From the NCBI GenBank assembly GCA_029309925.1, contig JARKND010000005.1:1674001-1738000 (forward strand): a stretch of DNA of 64,000 bases, written 5' to 3'. The notes beneath the pieces are model-generated. The model was not told the origin of the DNA. It saw nothing but the letters and a program-made list of their open reading frames with translations, and did not search any database. Source of the DNA: Fulvivirgaceae bacterium JP3-4 (GTDB lineage: Bacteria > Bacteroidota > Bacteroidia > Cytophagales > Cyclobacteriaceae). Positions 1 to 8,425 of the stretch are shown here, piece after piece (position 1 is the stretch's first letter; each line of letters opens with the position of its first letter). A program made the position numbers and the translations under genes.

Positions 1-593
1 CTATGGCTATGCACATTAAATAGAAAGCACTTGATCCTTCGCTCGTCCCGACTTAGTCGGGACGAGCGAAGGACCCCTGTCAAGTCTTGGTGATTGTGTA
101 GATGAAGATCTTAGTGGAACGACAAATCTCTTTTTTGCAATGCCTCCCGCCCACGGCCGTCATCCTGAGCCTGCAAACTTTCACAATACTGCTCACTAAC
201 CGCGAAGGGCCATCGCCAGGCCCGCGCTATCCGCTACAAGTCCTCGCCCTGCGCACGGTTATCACGCCAAGCCTGCGAAGCGGATCAAGTGTGCTCGCTA
301 ACCACGAGGGCCATCGCAGCTGCGGGCTTTTCGCTGCTATCGCTATTGCGAACGATGGTTGGAAGATTTCGACTTCGAAGCCACCGTTACTTTAAATCGT
401 CTATTAAGCTATTCGTGTCGTGCAACTTTACCTAAGGGTCTTTCGCTCGTCCCGCAAGGGCCCAGGCTATTGGCAATGGCTATGGCTTATGGGTAGCTTG
501 ATAGAATTTTGTTCGCGCTGGGCGTATGCTCAGTTGAAGTCAACAATATCGGATTAAGACTTCATGAGCCATGGCCATAGCCAACAGCCATAG
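1..593. repeat. Non-coding repeat-rich intergenic stretch
   Basis: No convincing gene lies here. The stretch holds a near-perfect long hairpin at 35-73, a diverged direct repeat (191-216 and 293-317, GCTC[A/G]CTAACC followed by GGCCATCGC), and several copies of a short GGCTATGG/CCATAGCC motif (1-10, about 475-495, about 564-598) that also occurs near 63317-63332. A 97-codon open frame covers 102-395, but its translation has no domain-like pattern and it runs straight through the direct repeats. I read the stretch as an intergenic repeat cluster. Confidence 0.6.
35..73. repeat. Long perfect inverted repeat (hairpin)
   Basis: Positions 35-52 and 56-73 are perfectly complementary (18 bp) with a 3-base loop; the arm starts TCCTTCGCTCGTCCCG. 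A run of T does not follow, so a plain intrinsic terminator is not obvious. The core CGCTCGTCCCG recurs near 441-453, which suggests a dispersed intergenic repeat rather than a gene-specific signal. Confidence 0.75.
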
Positions 594-1211
594 CTATTCA
601 TGATAGCTCTTCTCACCCGCCCGGATCGCCACGTTCAGCAAATTCTCCGGAGGAGGCAGCGGGCATGAATAGGTTTCGTTGTAAGCACAATAGGGATTGT
701 AGGCCTTGTTGAAATCAAGTGTGATGGTTGTGCTGCCGGGATTTTTTTCAACATCGAGGTAGCGGCCGGCTCCGTAGGTTTCATTGGCGCTGGTGGCATC
801 GCCAAACGCTAAAAACAGTTTCCCTCGGAAAGGCCCCATGTCGATCATCTCGTAGATGACAAGCTTGTTGTGAAATTGTTCCAGATCAAATTCCGCGTAA
901 GCGTATTCCTGGTACCGCTCGTCTTTGCCGTCATTGGTTTTCAGCGTAACGATCTTTTTGTTTTCAATCGGAACGAGGTCGGCAATGATTCGGTATTTCT
1001 GATCGATCGGGAAGTAGTTGAGTCCTTTGTAGTCGTCTTTGTTCTTTGCGAACGGGGACTCGGCCGAAGTTTTCATAAACCGGTCTTTGTCTTCACGTTC
1101 CTTCTCAATCTGTTCCACGTATGCAGGATCGCCTGATCCCTGGAAGGAATAAAGGATAATGATCACGATAGCGATTACGGAAATTATCAGAAGGATGTTC
1201 TTTGACTTCAT
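594..1211 (-). CDS. DUF1684 family protein, membrane-anchored
   Basis: Protein of 205 residues with a hydrophobic N-terminal segment (about residues 5-23) that should act as a signal anchor or uncleaved signal. The rest matches the DUF1684 pattern: FGDATS near the middle, then ETYGAGRYLDVE, LDFNKAYNPYCAYN, and the C-terminal CPLPPPENLLNVAIRAGEK block with two Cys residues (CAYN...CPLPP). The biochemical function of DUF1684 is unknown to me. It stands alone on the minus strand, 76 bases downstream of the serine hydrolase gene, and could share its transcript. The family call is firm because the C-terminal signature is distinctive; any role beyond an envelope-facing soluble domain would be a guess. 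Confidence 0.85.
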   Translation of the reverse strand: MKSKNILLIISVIAIVIIILYSFQGSGDPAYVEQIEKEREDKDRFMKTSAESPFAKNKDDYKGLNYFPIDQKYRIIADLVPIENKKIVTLKTNDGKDERYQEYAYAEFDLEQFHNKLVIYEMIDMGPFRGKLFLAFGDATSANETYGAGRYLDVEKNPGSTTITLDFNKAYNPYCAYNETYSCPLPPPENLLNVAIRAGEKSYHE

Positions 1212-1287
1212 GGTAGTAAGTTAAATGGCTGCAAGCTGCAAGCTACAAGCTTCAAGTCTTTGGGTGCTTCTCCACACTTGTAGCTTT

Positions 1288-2556
1288 TCACGGTTGTGCT
1301 GTGTTTTGTCTTTCCTTGCGTTCCCACCAGACTATTGAATCACGTTCGTTGAAGTAAAGTTTAAAAAAATAAGGCACACTGTTATCAACGAGATTTCCAG
1401 GTCCGTTGCTGAGCACGCAAATACCTATTTTGTCCCTTCTGTTGATGGCAAGTTCGCTGCGATAACCGTTCACATATCCACCGTGGTATAATAGTGTATC
1501 GGTTTTAAAATTAAGCACTCTCCACCCAAGCGCATAATGCGAATCGGAACGGGAAATCCATTTCCGGAAATTCCTGTTCTTCGACTTAGCCTTCACAGCA
1601 GGTTTGTAAATTTCCTCCAGCGTAGAGGTGCGAATGAAATCTGTCTTGCTTCCCAGCAGCACCTTGAGGATTTGCGCCATATCGGAGATGCTCGCATTTA
1701 TTCCGCCAGCAGGCGCCACGTTGTAGTAAGTATCGTTTATCGATGTGACGCGCCAGCCCTTGCGCCACAGCAGATGCGGCCGCGCAACGTTGAGATTCGT
1801 AAGTATGCCATCGTAGGTCATTGATGCATCCTTCATGCCCAATGGGTTGAAAATCCGCTCCTGCATGAGCTGCTCATACGACTTTCCCGTTGCCGCCTGT
1901 ATTACTTCAGCAATCAGACTGTAGGCTACATTCTGGTAGCTATATACTTCACCAGGTTTGCCGATCAGTTTCACATCTTTCAACATCCCCAGCATCGTCT
2001 TCAGGTCTTTGCCTTCTTCGACCATGTTGGTGTAGGTGTGATAGGGAAGTCCTGTTGTATGAGAGAGCACGTGACGGATGGTCAGTGCCTGCGTGTGCTC
2101 TTCAGAACTCAGTTTAAAATCAGGAACATATTTTACAACGGGATCATCCCATGATAGAATGCCATCTTCCACCAGAAGACCTGTGAGGATCGGAGCGAAG
2201 CACTTCGATACGGAAGCCAGGCGAAAAACGGTGTGAATATCAACCGAGTCCTGACGGTCAACCTGGCGGAGCCCGAAGCCTTTTTGATAGATAACGGTTG
2301 TGTCGTGAACAACTACGATGGCATAGCCCGGAGTTCTTGTTTTAGCCTGCAGATCGCGAATGTCATTTTCGTAAAGTGTAAGCAGGTCTTCGAAATACGG
2401 ATTGGGCTCAATGCTTGCCGGCAGCTCAACTTTCACTTCCGGTGCTTTTTCAGTTTGCCGGAAATCCTGAACGAGATTGATGACGAATGCTGCGATGGCG
2501 ATCAGCAAAACGGCAATGACAGCGATCTTGACTTTACTTCTTCTCTTTGGCATCAT
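1288..2556 (-). CDS. Serine hydrolase, class C beta-lactamase / PBP4*-like family
   Basis: Protein of 422 residues with a basic start and a membrane segment (about residues 9-28), so probably exported and anchored. The beta-lactamase-fold motifs are in order: S-x-x-K as S115-V-S-K118 in LASVSKCF, Y-x-N as Y207-Q-N209 in VYSYQNVAYS, and a C-terminal HGG box in LLYHGGYVNGYRSE that replaces the KTG triad, as is usual in esterase/peptidase members. Members include D-aminopeptidases, esterases and peptidoglycan-active enzymes, so the substrate is open. The start ATG (two in a row) overlaps the stop of radC by one base (TAATG), which implies translational coupling with radC. Confidence 0.88.
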   Translation of the reverse strand: MMPKRRSKVKIAVIAVLLIAIAAFVINLVQDFRQTEKAPEVKVELPASIEPNPYFEDLLTLYENDIRDLQAKTRTPGYAIVVVHDTTVIYQKGFGLRQVDRQDSVDIHTVFRLASVSKCFAPILTGLLVEDGILSWDDPVVKYVPDFKLSSEEHTQALTIRHVLSHTTGLPYHTYTNMVEEGKDLKTMLGMLKDVKLIGKPGEVYSYQNVAYSLIAEVIQAATGKSYEQLMQERIFNPLGMKDASMTYDGILTNLNVARPHLLWRKGWRVTSINDTYYNVAPAGGINASISDMAQILKVLLGSKTDFIRTSTLEEIYKPAVKAKSKNRNFRKWISRSDSHYALGWRVLNFKTDTLLYHGGYVNGYRSELAINRRDKIGICVLSNGPGNLVDNSVPYFFKLYFNERDSIVWWERKERQNTAQP

Positions 2557-3257
2557 TACAGCATTCCCTCATCTGCGAAGCTAAAATACTTTGAGCCCGC
2601 AAAAATCAGATGATCAAGAACCTGAATTTCCAGTAATTTTCCAGCATCCTTTACTTTTTTTGTCAGATCGATATCCTGCTGGCTTGCTGTGATGTTGCCA
2701 GACGGATGATTGTGCGCGAGAATAATTCCGCATGCAAGTTCGTCCAACGCTGCTTTAAAAATGATTTTTGGATCGGCCACTGTACCAGCAACGCCTCCCT
2801 GGCTGATTTGTTGTTTGCGGATGACGCGATTTCCCCGATTCAATAAGATCACCCAGAACTCTTCGTGTGCAAGATCAAAAAAATAGCCCTTCATTAACTC
2901 GAAGATTTCTTTTGAAGTCGTGACCTTAAGCCGCTCCTGGTGTTCAATCTCTTTTCTTCGTCTTCCAAGTTCCATTGCCGCGATAATGGTGACAGCTTTC
3001 GCTTCACCGATTCCTTTGATCTTCATAAGATCTTTGGTGCCGAGGCGGGCCAGGGCGTTGAGATTGTTATCCACATTAGCCATGATGAATTTTGCCAGTT
3101 CAACTGCACTGAGCTTTGCCGTGCCTGAGCCAAGCAGTATGGCAATGAGTTCTGCATCGGTTAGCGCGCTGCAGCCTTTGGCGAGAAGTTTTTCGCGCGG
3201 ACGATCTTCCGGTGACCAGTTTTTGATTCTGAGGGCTTTGGGTTCGTTCACCTGCAT
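2556..3257 (-). CDS. radC: RadC family JAB/MPN-domain protein
   Basis: Protein of 233 residues, the usual RadC length. The N-terminal part carries a helix-hairpin-helix-like segment (about residues 70-90, LMKIKGIGEAKA). The C-terminal JAB1/MPN metal-binding motif is intact: H182-N-H184-P-S186-G followed by D195. Despite the old name, RadC has no firm role in DNA repair; the fold suggests a metal-dependent hydrolase or a DNA-linked function. It ends in a one-base overlap with the serine hydrolase gene. The gap to rpsT upstream holds the rpsT terminator, so radC must have its own promoter in roughly 3258-3310, although no clear box was picked out. Confidence 0.92.
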   Translation of the reverse strand: MQVNEPKALRIKNWSPEDRPREKLLAKGCSALTDAELIAILLGSGTAKLSAVELAKFIMANVDNNLNALARLGTKDLMKIKGIGEAKAVTIIAAMELGRRRKEIEHQERLKVTTSKEIFELMKGYFFDLAHEEFWVILLNRGNRVIRKQQISQGGVAGTVADPKIIFKAALDELACGIILAHNHPSGNITASQQDIDLTKKVKDAGKLLEIQVLDHLIFAGSKYFSFADEGML

Positions 3258-3309
3258 GGGCGAAATTTACCTTATAAGGCAATGCGGTGAAATCCTGCGG
3301 TTTCAGGGT

Positions 3310-3343
3310 AAAAAAGAAACCCCTGCCGTTACCGACAGGGGTT
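3310..3343 (-). terminator. Intrinsic terminator of rpsT
   Basis: Read on the minus strand, a stem AACCCCTG...CAGGGGTT (arms 3336-3343 and 3318-3325, extended by two more pairs after one mismatch, loop of about 4 bases) is followed by a T-rich tract TTTCTTTTTT. It lies 28 bases after the rpsT stop and before radC, as expected for a Rho-independent terminator. Confidence 0.85.
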
Positions 3344-3370
3344 GCGTATTATGTAATCTACTAAGAAGAC

Positions 3371-3625
3371 TTATTTAAGAGCCTTCACCATTTTTGTCAA
3401 TTTTGACTTCTGGTTAGCGGCTTTTTTCCAATGAATGATGTTTTTCTTCGCAAGCTTATCGATCATAGAAGATACTTCTTTCAAAAGTGTCTCTGCTTCA
3501 GACTTTACAGTGGTAGTCTTAAGCTTCTTCAAAGCTGTACGTGTAGTCTTGTGCTGGTAGCGGTTTCTAACACGTTTTGCCTCGTTTGCACGAATTCTTT
3601 TTTCTGCTGACTTATGATTTGCCAT
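3371..3625 (-). CDS. rpsT: 30S ribosomal protein S20
   Basis: Protein of 84 residues starting MANHKSAEKRIRANEAKR, the classic S20 N-terminus, and lysine/arginine-rich throughout; it binds 16S rRNA early in 30S assembly. The open frame extends nine codons further upstream, but the ATG at 3625 gives the family start, is preceded by a purine-rich AAGAGAAG, and sits downstream of a clear promoter. The gene is monocistronic: its own promoter lies at 3650-3680 and its own terminator at 3310-3343. Confidence 0.97.
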   Translation of the reverse strand: MANHKSAEKRIRANEAKRVRNRYQHKTTRTALKKLKTTTVKSEAETLLKEVSSMIDKLAKKNIIHWKKAANQKSKLTKMVKALK

Positions 3626-3649
3626 ATCTTCTCTTAAAAATAAGGACTG

Positions 3650-3680
3650 CAAAGGTAGCAGTTAATACCACAAATGCAAA
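3650..3680 (-). promoter_or_regulatory. Bacteroidota-type promoter of rpsT
   Basis: On the minus strand, TTTG (3680-3677), exactly 19 bases, then TACCTTTG (3657-3650). This matches the known Bacteroidota sigma-ABfr consensus (TTTG at -33, TAnnTTTG at -7). Transcription would start near 3643, leaving a leader of about 18 bases before the ATG at 3625. Confidence 0.7.
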
Positions 3681-3692
3681 GTCCGGATGAAA

Positions 3693-5297
3693 TCAATTCT
3701 TCAGTTTTCCTTCAAAAAGCAGGTTTACGTTAGGGTCGAGCACGATTTTAACGGGTTTTGAGGCGGTTTTGACCTCAAAAACTTCGCTTTCCTTATTTAT
3801 ATAGAGGGTCTGCACTGCCGGGAAGTTAGAATCCGATGTCAAAATCCCTATTTCAAGCGGAAACTGAAATTGCATCCCCTTCTGGACCTGTCTTACTTCG
3901 ACTTTAAGGGCCTGGGCGGCTTCATCGAAAATCCAGCCCACCTCAATCACCGGGTGGCCAGCCTTGTAGAGCCACTGGGTAAACATGATACCAAGATTTT
4001 TTCCCGAGGCCGTCTCCATAATCCGCTGGAAGTCTGCCGTAGTCGCGTTGCTATTTTCGAACTGGCGATAATAATCGCGGATGCCTTTCCAAAAAGCGTT
4101 GTCGCCCACTTCACGCCTCAGCATGTGCAGGAACCAGCTGCCTTTTTGATACGAGTTTGCCGTCAGGAGCTTCATCGGGTCAGGCTCGTTTGTCTTCACG
4201 ATCGGAGTGGGGTCTGTCTTGAAGTATTTGACAACCTGCGTGCGATCAGTTAACATCTCCTGTTTTCTTCTGTCTTCACCGTAAGTGTGTTCAGCATACA
4301 AGATTGCAAAATAGGTTGCGAACCCTTCACTGAGCCACACATCCGGCCAATCCTTTTCAGATGCTGAATCACCAAACCATTGATGCGCGACTTCGTGAGC
4401 AACGGTCATCTCATATTTCCCTGTCCCGGTAACATAATTCTCGTTATAGAAAATGGCACTGGCATTCTCCAGCCCGCCAAATGTTGTTTTTGACTGAACG
4501 TTTGCAAGTTTTTTATAGGAGTACGGTCCGACATGGTTGTGAAAAAAATCAAGCATCCGCGTGGCAACTGCGAAGTCGCTGAATCCATCAATACGCTGCT
4601 GCGGATAGACCCACGTCTCTACCGGAATTCCTCCTACTACACCGGCCTGCTCAACAGCAAAGCGTGCAATGCCCACCACCATCACTTTCGTGGAAATGGG
4701 AGCTTCTTCTTTGTATCGCGTAAGCTTTTGTTTGTTGTTAAGAAAAGACTCCTCAATGCGCACACCATTAGCTATGACTTCGTAGTGCACTGGCGCAACG
4801 ACTTCCCATTCAACGGTTGCCTTATCCGCAGGATGATCCACAATGGCAAGCCAGTTTCTTCCGCGGTTCGGCCAGTTGTCGGCAAAGAAAGTGCGGTCTC
4901 CGAACTTATTTTTTGAAATGATCAATCCATCTGCCGGAATGCCGTTGTAGCGCACCGTGAAGCTGATCTGCTGACCAGCAACTAAGGGCGAAGGAAATGT
5001 GATAGTGACCCGATCGTTGAGATGTGAAAACTTTAAAGAAGAATTTCTTGACTTCACTTCTGTGACCTGCATTCCTTTGCCTCCGCTTTTGCCGATGAGA
5101 TCCAGCTGAAGTTCAGTGGCAGCCTTCGATACTTTTGCGGTGATGTCGGCAACTCCCTCGATACGATCTGTGGAGTCGTTTACTTCAATCCGGAATTTGT
5201 AGTTGAGCACGTCAATCACCTCTGAAGGTCGGGGTTGATAGGTTTGTGCGTACCCTGCTAATGGTAAAAATGAGAAGAAAAGAAGAAGTCGCTGCAT
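3693..5297 (-). CDS. M1 family metallopeptidase (aminopeptidase N-like)
   Basis: Protein of 534 residues with a signal peptide (cleavage near GYAQ, residue 18). The gluzincin signature is intact: H301-E-V-A-H305 with the third zinc ligand E324 in WLSEGFATYF, and the substrate-binding GGLENA box at 284-289 (GxMEN in classical members). It is much shorter than E. coli PepN and has only a short C-terminal part, like many secreted Bacteroidota M1 enzymes. It should remove N-terminal residues from peptides in the periplasm or outside. It is transcribed away from the next gene, with only about 33 bases between the two starts, so the promoters must overlap. Confidence 0.92.
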   Translation of the reverse strand: MQRLLLFFSFLPLAGYAQTYQPRPSEVIDVLNYKFRIEVNDSTDRIEGVADITAKVSKAATELQLDLIGKSGGKGMQVTEVKSRNSSLKFSHLNDRVTITFPSPLVAGQQISFTVRYNGIPADGLIISKNKFGDRTFFADNWPNRGRNWLAIVDHPADKATVEWEVVAPVHYEVIANGVRIEESFLNNKQKLTRYKEEAPISTKVMVVGIARFAVEQAGVVGGIPVETWVYPQQRIDGFSDFAVATRMLDFFHNHVGPYSYKKLANVQSKTTFGGLENASAIFYNENYVTGTGKYEMTVAHEVAHQWFGDSASEKDWPDVWLSEGFATYFAILYAEHTYGEDRRKQEMLTDRTQVVKYFKTDPTPIVKTNEPDPMKLLTANSYQKGSWFLHMLRREVGDNAFWKGIRDYYRQFENSNATTADFQRIMETASGKNLGIMFTQWLYKAGHPVIEVGWIFDEAAQALKVEVRQVQKGMQFQFPLEIGILTSDSNFPAVQTLYINKESEVFEVKTASKPVKIVLDPNVNLLFEGKLKN

Positions 5298-5330
5298 GGG
5301 GAAATTTTATTTCAGGTAAATTAATCGGAA

Positions 5331-6299
5331 GTGAATTCAAGAATCAAAATATTTTCCCTGGCCGGAGTTCTTCTGGTAAGTACGGGATTTATCTGGGGCT
5401 TCTTTGGTCATCAGAAGATCAACAGGCTTGCTGTATTTACGCTTCCTCCGCGAATGATTGGCTTTTATAAAAAGAATATCGGGTTCATCACGGAAGCCTC
5501 CGTCAATCCCGATAAGCGCAGGTATGCAGTGGTCGATGAGGCTCCGCGCCATTATCTGGATCTTGATCATTACGGAGACAGTGCGCTTTTTAAAATGCCA
5601 CGTTACTGGAAAGCTGCAGTGGAGAAATATTCTGAAGATACGCTGAAAGCATACGGCATCGTGCCGTGGCATATCGAGCGAATGTATCATCGCCTGAAGG
5701 ATGCTTTTATGGTGCGGGACCCTGATCAGATTTTGAAAGTTTCAGCTGAGCTTGGTCATTATCTCGCGGATGCACACGTGCCTCTCCACACAACTGAAAA
5801 TTACAACGGTCAGCTTACTGGTCAGGATGGGATTCACGGCTTTTGGGAATCACGTCTTCCGGAGTTGTTTTCGGAGGAATACAATTTTTTCGTGGGCCGC
5901 GCTGAGTACATCGGGAACACCCAACTGGAAGCGTGGAGAGCGATCACGCTGGCCCACAGCGCACTTGATTCCGTCTTGTTGTTTGAGCGTGAGCTCACTG
6001 CGAAATTCGGTGAGCGCAAATTTTCTTTTGAGACCAAAGGCAAAGTCACTCAAAAAACATATTCGCGGGAATTCGCAAAAGCCTACCACGATAAACTTTC
6101 AGGTATGGTAGAGCGCCACATGAGAATTTGCATCAGGAGGATCGGAAGTTTTTGGTTCACAGCATGGGTTGATGCAGGCCAGCCGGATTTGAAATTACTG
6201 ATTGACCACAAACCTACCGAGGAGGAACTGGCGCAGCGCAGACAAGAAGTGGAGGAATGGAAGAAAGCTCAGTTTGCAGCGCGGCCACACGAGGAATGA
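5331..6299 (+). CDS. Zinc-dependent phospholipase C / S1-P1 nuclease-like protein
   Basis: Protein of 322 residues with an N-terminal hydrophobic signal (residues 7-22). Mature-region features match the zinc-dependent phospholipase C/S1-P1 nuclease fold: W-G-F-F-G-H near the mature start (the N-terminal Trp and His are ligands in the family), RHYLDLDHYG, and GHYLADAHVPLHTTENY followed by GIHGFWESRLPEL. These His/Asp clusters make up the trinuclear zinc site. Substrate (phospholipid or nucleic acid) cannot be decided. The start is GTG at 5331; no better in-frame ATG precedes the signal peptide. Confidence 0.85.
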   Translation: MNSRIKIFSLAGVLLVSTGFIWGFFGHQKINRLAVFTLPPRMIGFYKKNIGFITEASVNPDKRRYAVVDEAPRHYLDLDHYGDSALFKMPRYWKAAVEKYSEDTLKAYGIVPWHIERMYHRLKDAFMVRDPDQILKVSAELGHYLADAHVPLHTTENYNGQLTGQDGIHGFWESRLPELFSEEYNFFVGRAEYIGNTQLEAWRAITLAHSALDSVLLFERELTAKFGERKFSFETKGKVTQKTYSREFAKAYHDKLSGMVERHMRICIRRIGSFWFTAWVDAGQPDLKLLIDHKPTEEELAQRRQEVEEWKKAQFAARPHEE

Positions 6300-6549
6300 T
6301 TAAATTCAAACTCAAGTTTTGCGAATTTGGATCCGCATTCCGCCAGATTTAAGAGCGCTACTGCACCTAAAGCAATCGCACGACAATTGAACTGATGAAA
6401 ATTCCAAGCGGCTATATTTTTTCACCGTCCAAAAATTCTTAAGTTTGAGTGTTAACCTAAACCAGCGAAGGCAACGATTGACCTACCGCTTTTTTGCGGC
6501 ATGACCTGCGAGTCGTCTTGTTTTGGTTAATGGCCAAAAAAAGACCGCT

Positions 6550-8424
6550 ATGAAATCCCTTTTACTCATTGCCGTTGCTGCAATCCTTGTGACCATCCCG
6601 GCACATTCCCAGGATCTTCGTTTTGGGAAGGTAACAGAAGACGAAGTAAAGATGAAAACCTACAGCAAAGATCCTTCTGCGCATGCAGTCATTCTTTGTG
6701 ATCGTGGAGTATTGAATGGGCCTTCGTCTACATTTACACGCTATCGGAGACTGAAGGTTCTCACGCCTGCGGGCACCTCGTATTCAAATTTTACGCTGAG
6801 TGTTCCGTCCAAGTCCGATATCCGCGGGTTGGTCCATAACTATGAGAATGGTGAAGTGACCAAAGAAAGGTTGGAAAGCTCAGCGATATACAAGGAAGAG
6901 ATTATTCAGGGCATCACTGTCTATAAAATATTCTTTCCGAATGTAAAGACTGGTTCAGTAATCGAACTCGAATATTCTTTCGTGGGTGTACCGTATGAAT
7001 GGCGTTTCCAGGATCGTATTCCGATCGTACGAAGTGAGCTTCAGCTTGATCGCACGGAGTATATCAATTACAAAAAAACGTTCTATGGCTTTTACCCTGT
7101 CCAACAAAAGTCAGAGTACATGTGGCTGGCGGAAGACGTGCCTGCGTTGACAGATGAACCTTACATGGGACATTACTCGAATTACCTCACGCGTTTTGAG
7201 TTCGACTTGTCTAACATTCATGCGCCCACATTGGGTGTGTACTGGGAGTACTCGACAACCTGGGAGAAAGTGACTGAAAAGCTCATGGAGTACGATAATT
7301 TTGGCGGGATTATCCGGGGTTTTCCTCCGGTAAATGATAAGGCAAACGAGCTCGAGAATAGTTCGCTAACAGTACCGGAAAAAGTCGATCAGGCGTATCA
7401 GTGGATCAGACAAAATATTAAGTGGAATAAGGTTCATTCGCTGGTTGTGTCAACAAAAGTGCATGAGAATTTTAAGAGGAATCACACAGGCAATTCTGCC
7501 GAAGTGAACCTGCCACTGCTTGTGCTGCTTAAAAAAGCCGGCATAAACGCCTATCCGGTAGTGATGAGTACACGTAGCAATGGGCTTGCAAATCCGCTGA
7601 GCGCATCGATCAGTAAACTTAATCATGTATTGGTGTACGTCAATCATGACAACTACAAAGTGATGCTTGATGCAACTTCACCCTATACTATTCCAGGGAT
7701 GCTGCCGGATGAAAGTCTGAATTTGTCTGCATGGGTAATGCTCACCCGTTACACGGGTGAATGGATAGATCTTAATCCTGCCAAGGGAAATGTGGTTCGC
7801 CAGTACATCCGAATCAGCCCAAATGCAAATAATGAACTCACGGCTGACATTACGAATACGTATGAAGGCTATGCATTTCTTGACTGGATCAGAAAGTTTG
7901 ATGAGCAGGGCACGGAGGAGGCTTTTTCGAATTATATGCGCAGTGAAAAAGATCTTTCACCGCAGGACAAATACGCCATCAAAACGATTGATCGGGCAAA
8001 ACTCAAAACGGTGGAAAATGTGGCTATGAACCTCACTGGTACCAGTTATCTTGAAGACCTGGGTAAGGAATTCATTCTTAATCCCTTTGTTCTTACCGAT
8101 CTCGACAATCCATTCAAGGCAGAATCGAGATCCTTTCCGATCGATTTCATGTATGCACGTAACCGGTCATCGATTATTTCGATCACAATTCCACCAGGGC
8201 ATGAGGTCACAAGCGCTCCTGAATCGTATAATTTGATCGCGCCCGATGGCTCAGTTAAGATTGCGTTTCTTTGTAATGTTGTCGGAAGTACTGTCAATAT
8301 GAAGGTAGACTTCAATATAGCGAAGCCAATTTTTGCTGAAAGTGACTATGCAGCACTTCGGACAATATTCGCTGACTTGCTGAGGAAAATGAACGAGCCA
8401 ATCCAGGTTACTAAAAAGAGCTGA
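6550..8424 (+). CDS. DUF3857 / transglutaminase-fold protein with Cys-to-Ser change
   Basis: Protein of 624 residues from the ATG at 6550, which begins a clean signal peptide (MKSLLLIAVAAILVTIPAHS); an upstream TTG at 6523 would add nine residues and is less likely. A beta-rich DUF3857 domain (about residues 45-240) is followed by a transglutaminase-like domain (about 265-385) and a beta-rich C-terminal part. The position of the catalytic Cys, in the usual GDCK motif, reads GNSAE here (Ser316), while the His (LNHVLVYV) and Asp (VMLDATSPY) positions remain. It may be an inactive binding protein. It is followed after one base by a second DUF3857 gene, so the two should be co-transcribed and may form a pair. 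Confidence 0.85.
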   Translation: MKSLLLIAVAAILVTIPAHSQDLRFGKVTEDEVKMKTYSKDPSAHAVILCDRGVLNGPSSTFTRYRRLKVLTPAGTSYSNFTLSVPSKSDIRGLVHNYENGEVTKERLESSAIYKEEIIQGITVYKIFFPNVKTGSVIELEYSFVGVPYEWRFQDRIPIVRSELQLDRTEYINYKKTFYGFYPVQQKSEYMWLAEDVPALTDEPYMGHYSNYLTRFEFDLSNIHAPTLGVYWEYSTTWEKVTEKLMEYDNFGGIIRGFPPVNDKANELENSSLTVPEKVDQAYQWIRQNIKWNKVHSLVVSTKVHENFKRNHTGNSAEVNLPLLVLLKKAGINAYPVVMSTRSNGLANPLSASISKLNHVLVYVNHDNYKVMLDATSPYTIPGMLPDESLNLSAWVMLTRYTGEWIDLNPAKGNVVRQYIRISPNANNELTADITNTYEGYAFLDWIRKFDEQGTEEAFSNYMRSEKDLSPQDKYAIKTIDRAKLKTVENVAMNLTGTSYLEDLGKEFILNPFVLTDLDNPFKAESRSFPIDFMYARNRSSIISITIPPGHEVTSAPESYNLIAPDGSVKIAFLCNVVGSTVNMKVDFNIAKPIFAESDYAALRTIFADLLRKMNEPIQVTKKS

Positions 8425-8425
8425 T

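Noticed and set aside
102-395. A 97-codon open frame in the left intergenic region
   Set aside because: No protein-like pattern, runs through direct repeats and lacks a ribosome binding site; judged non-coding.
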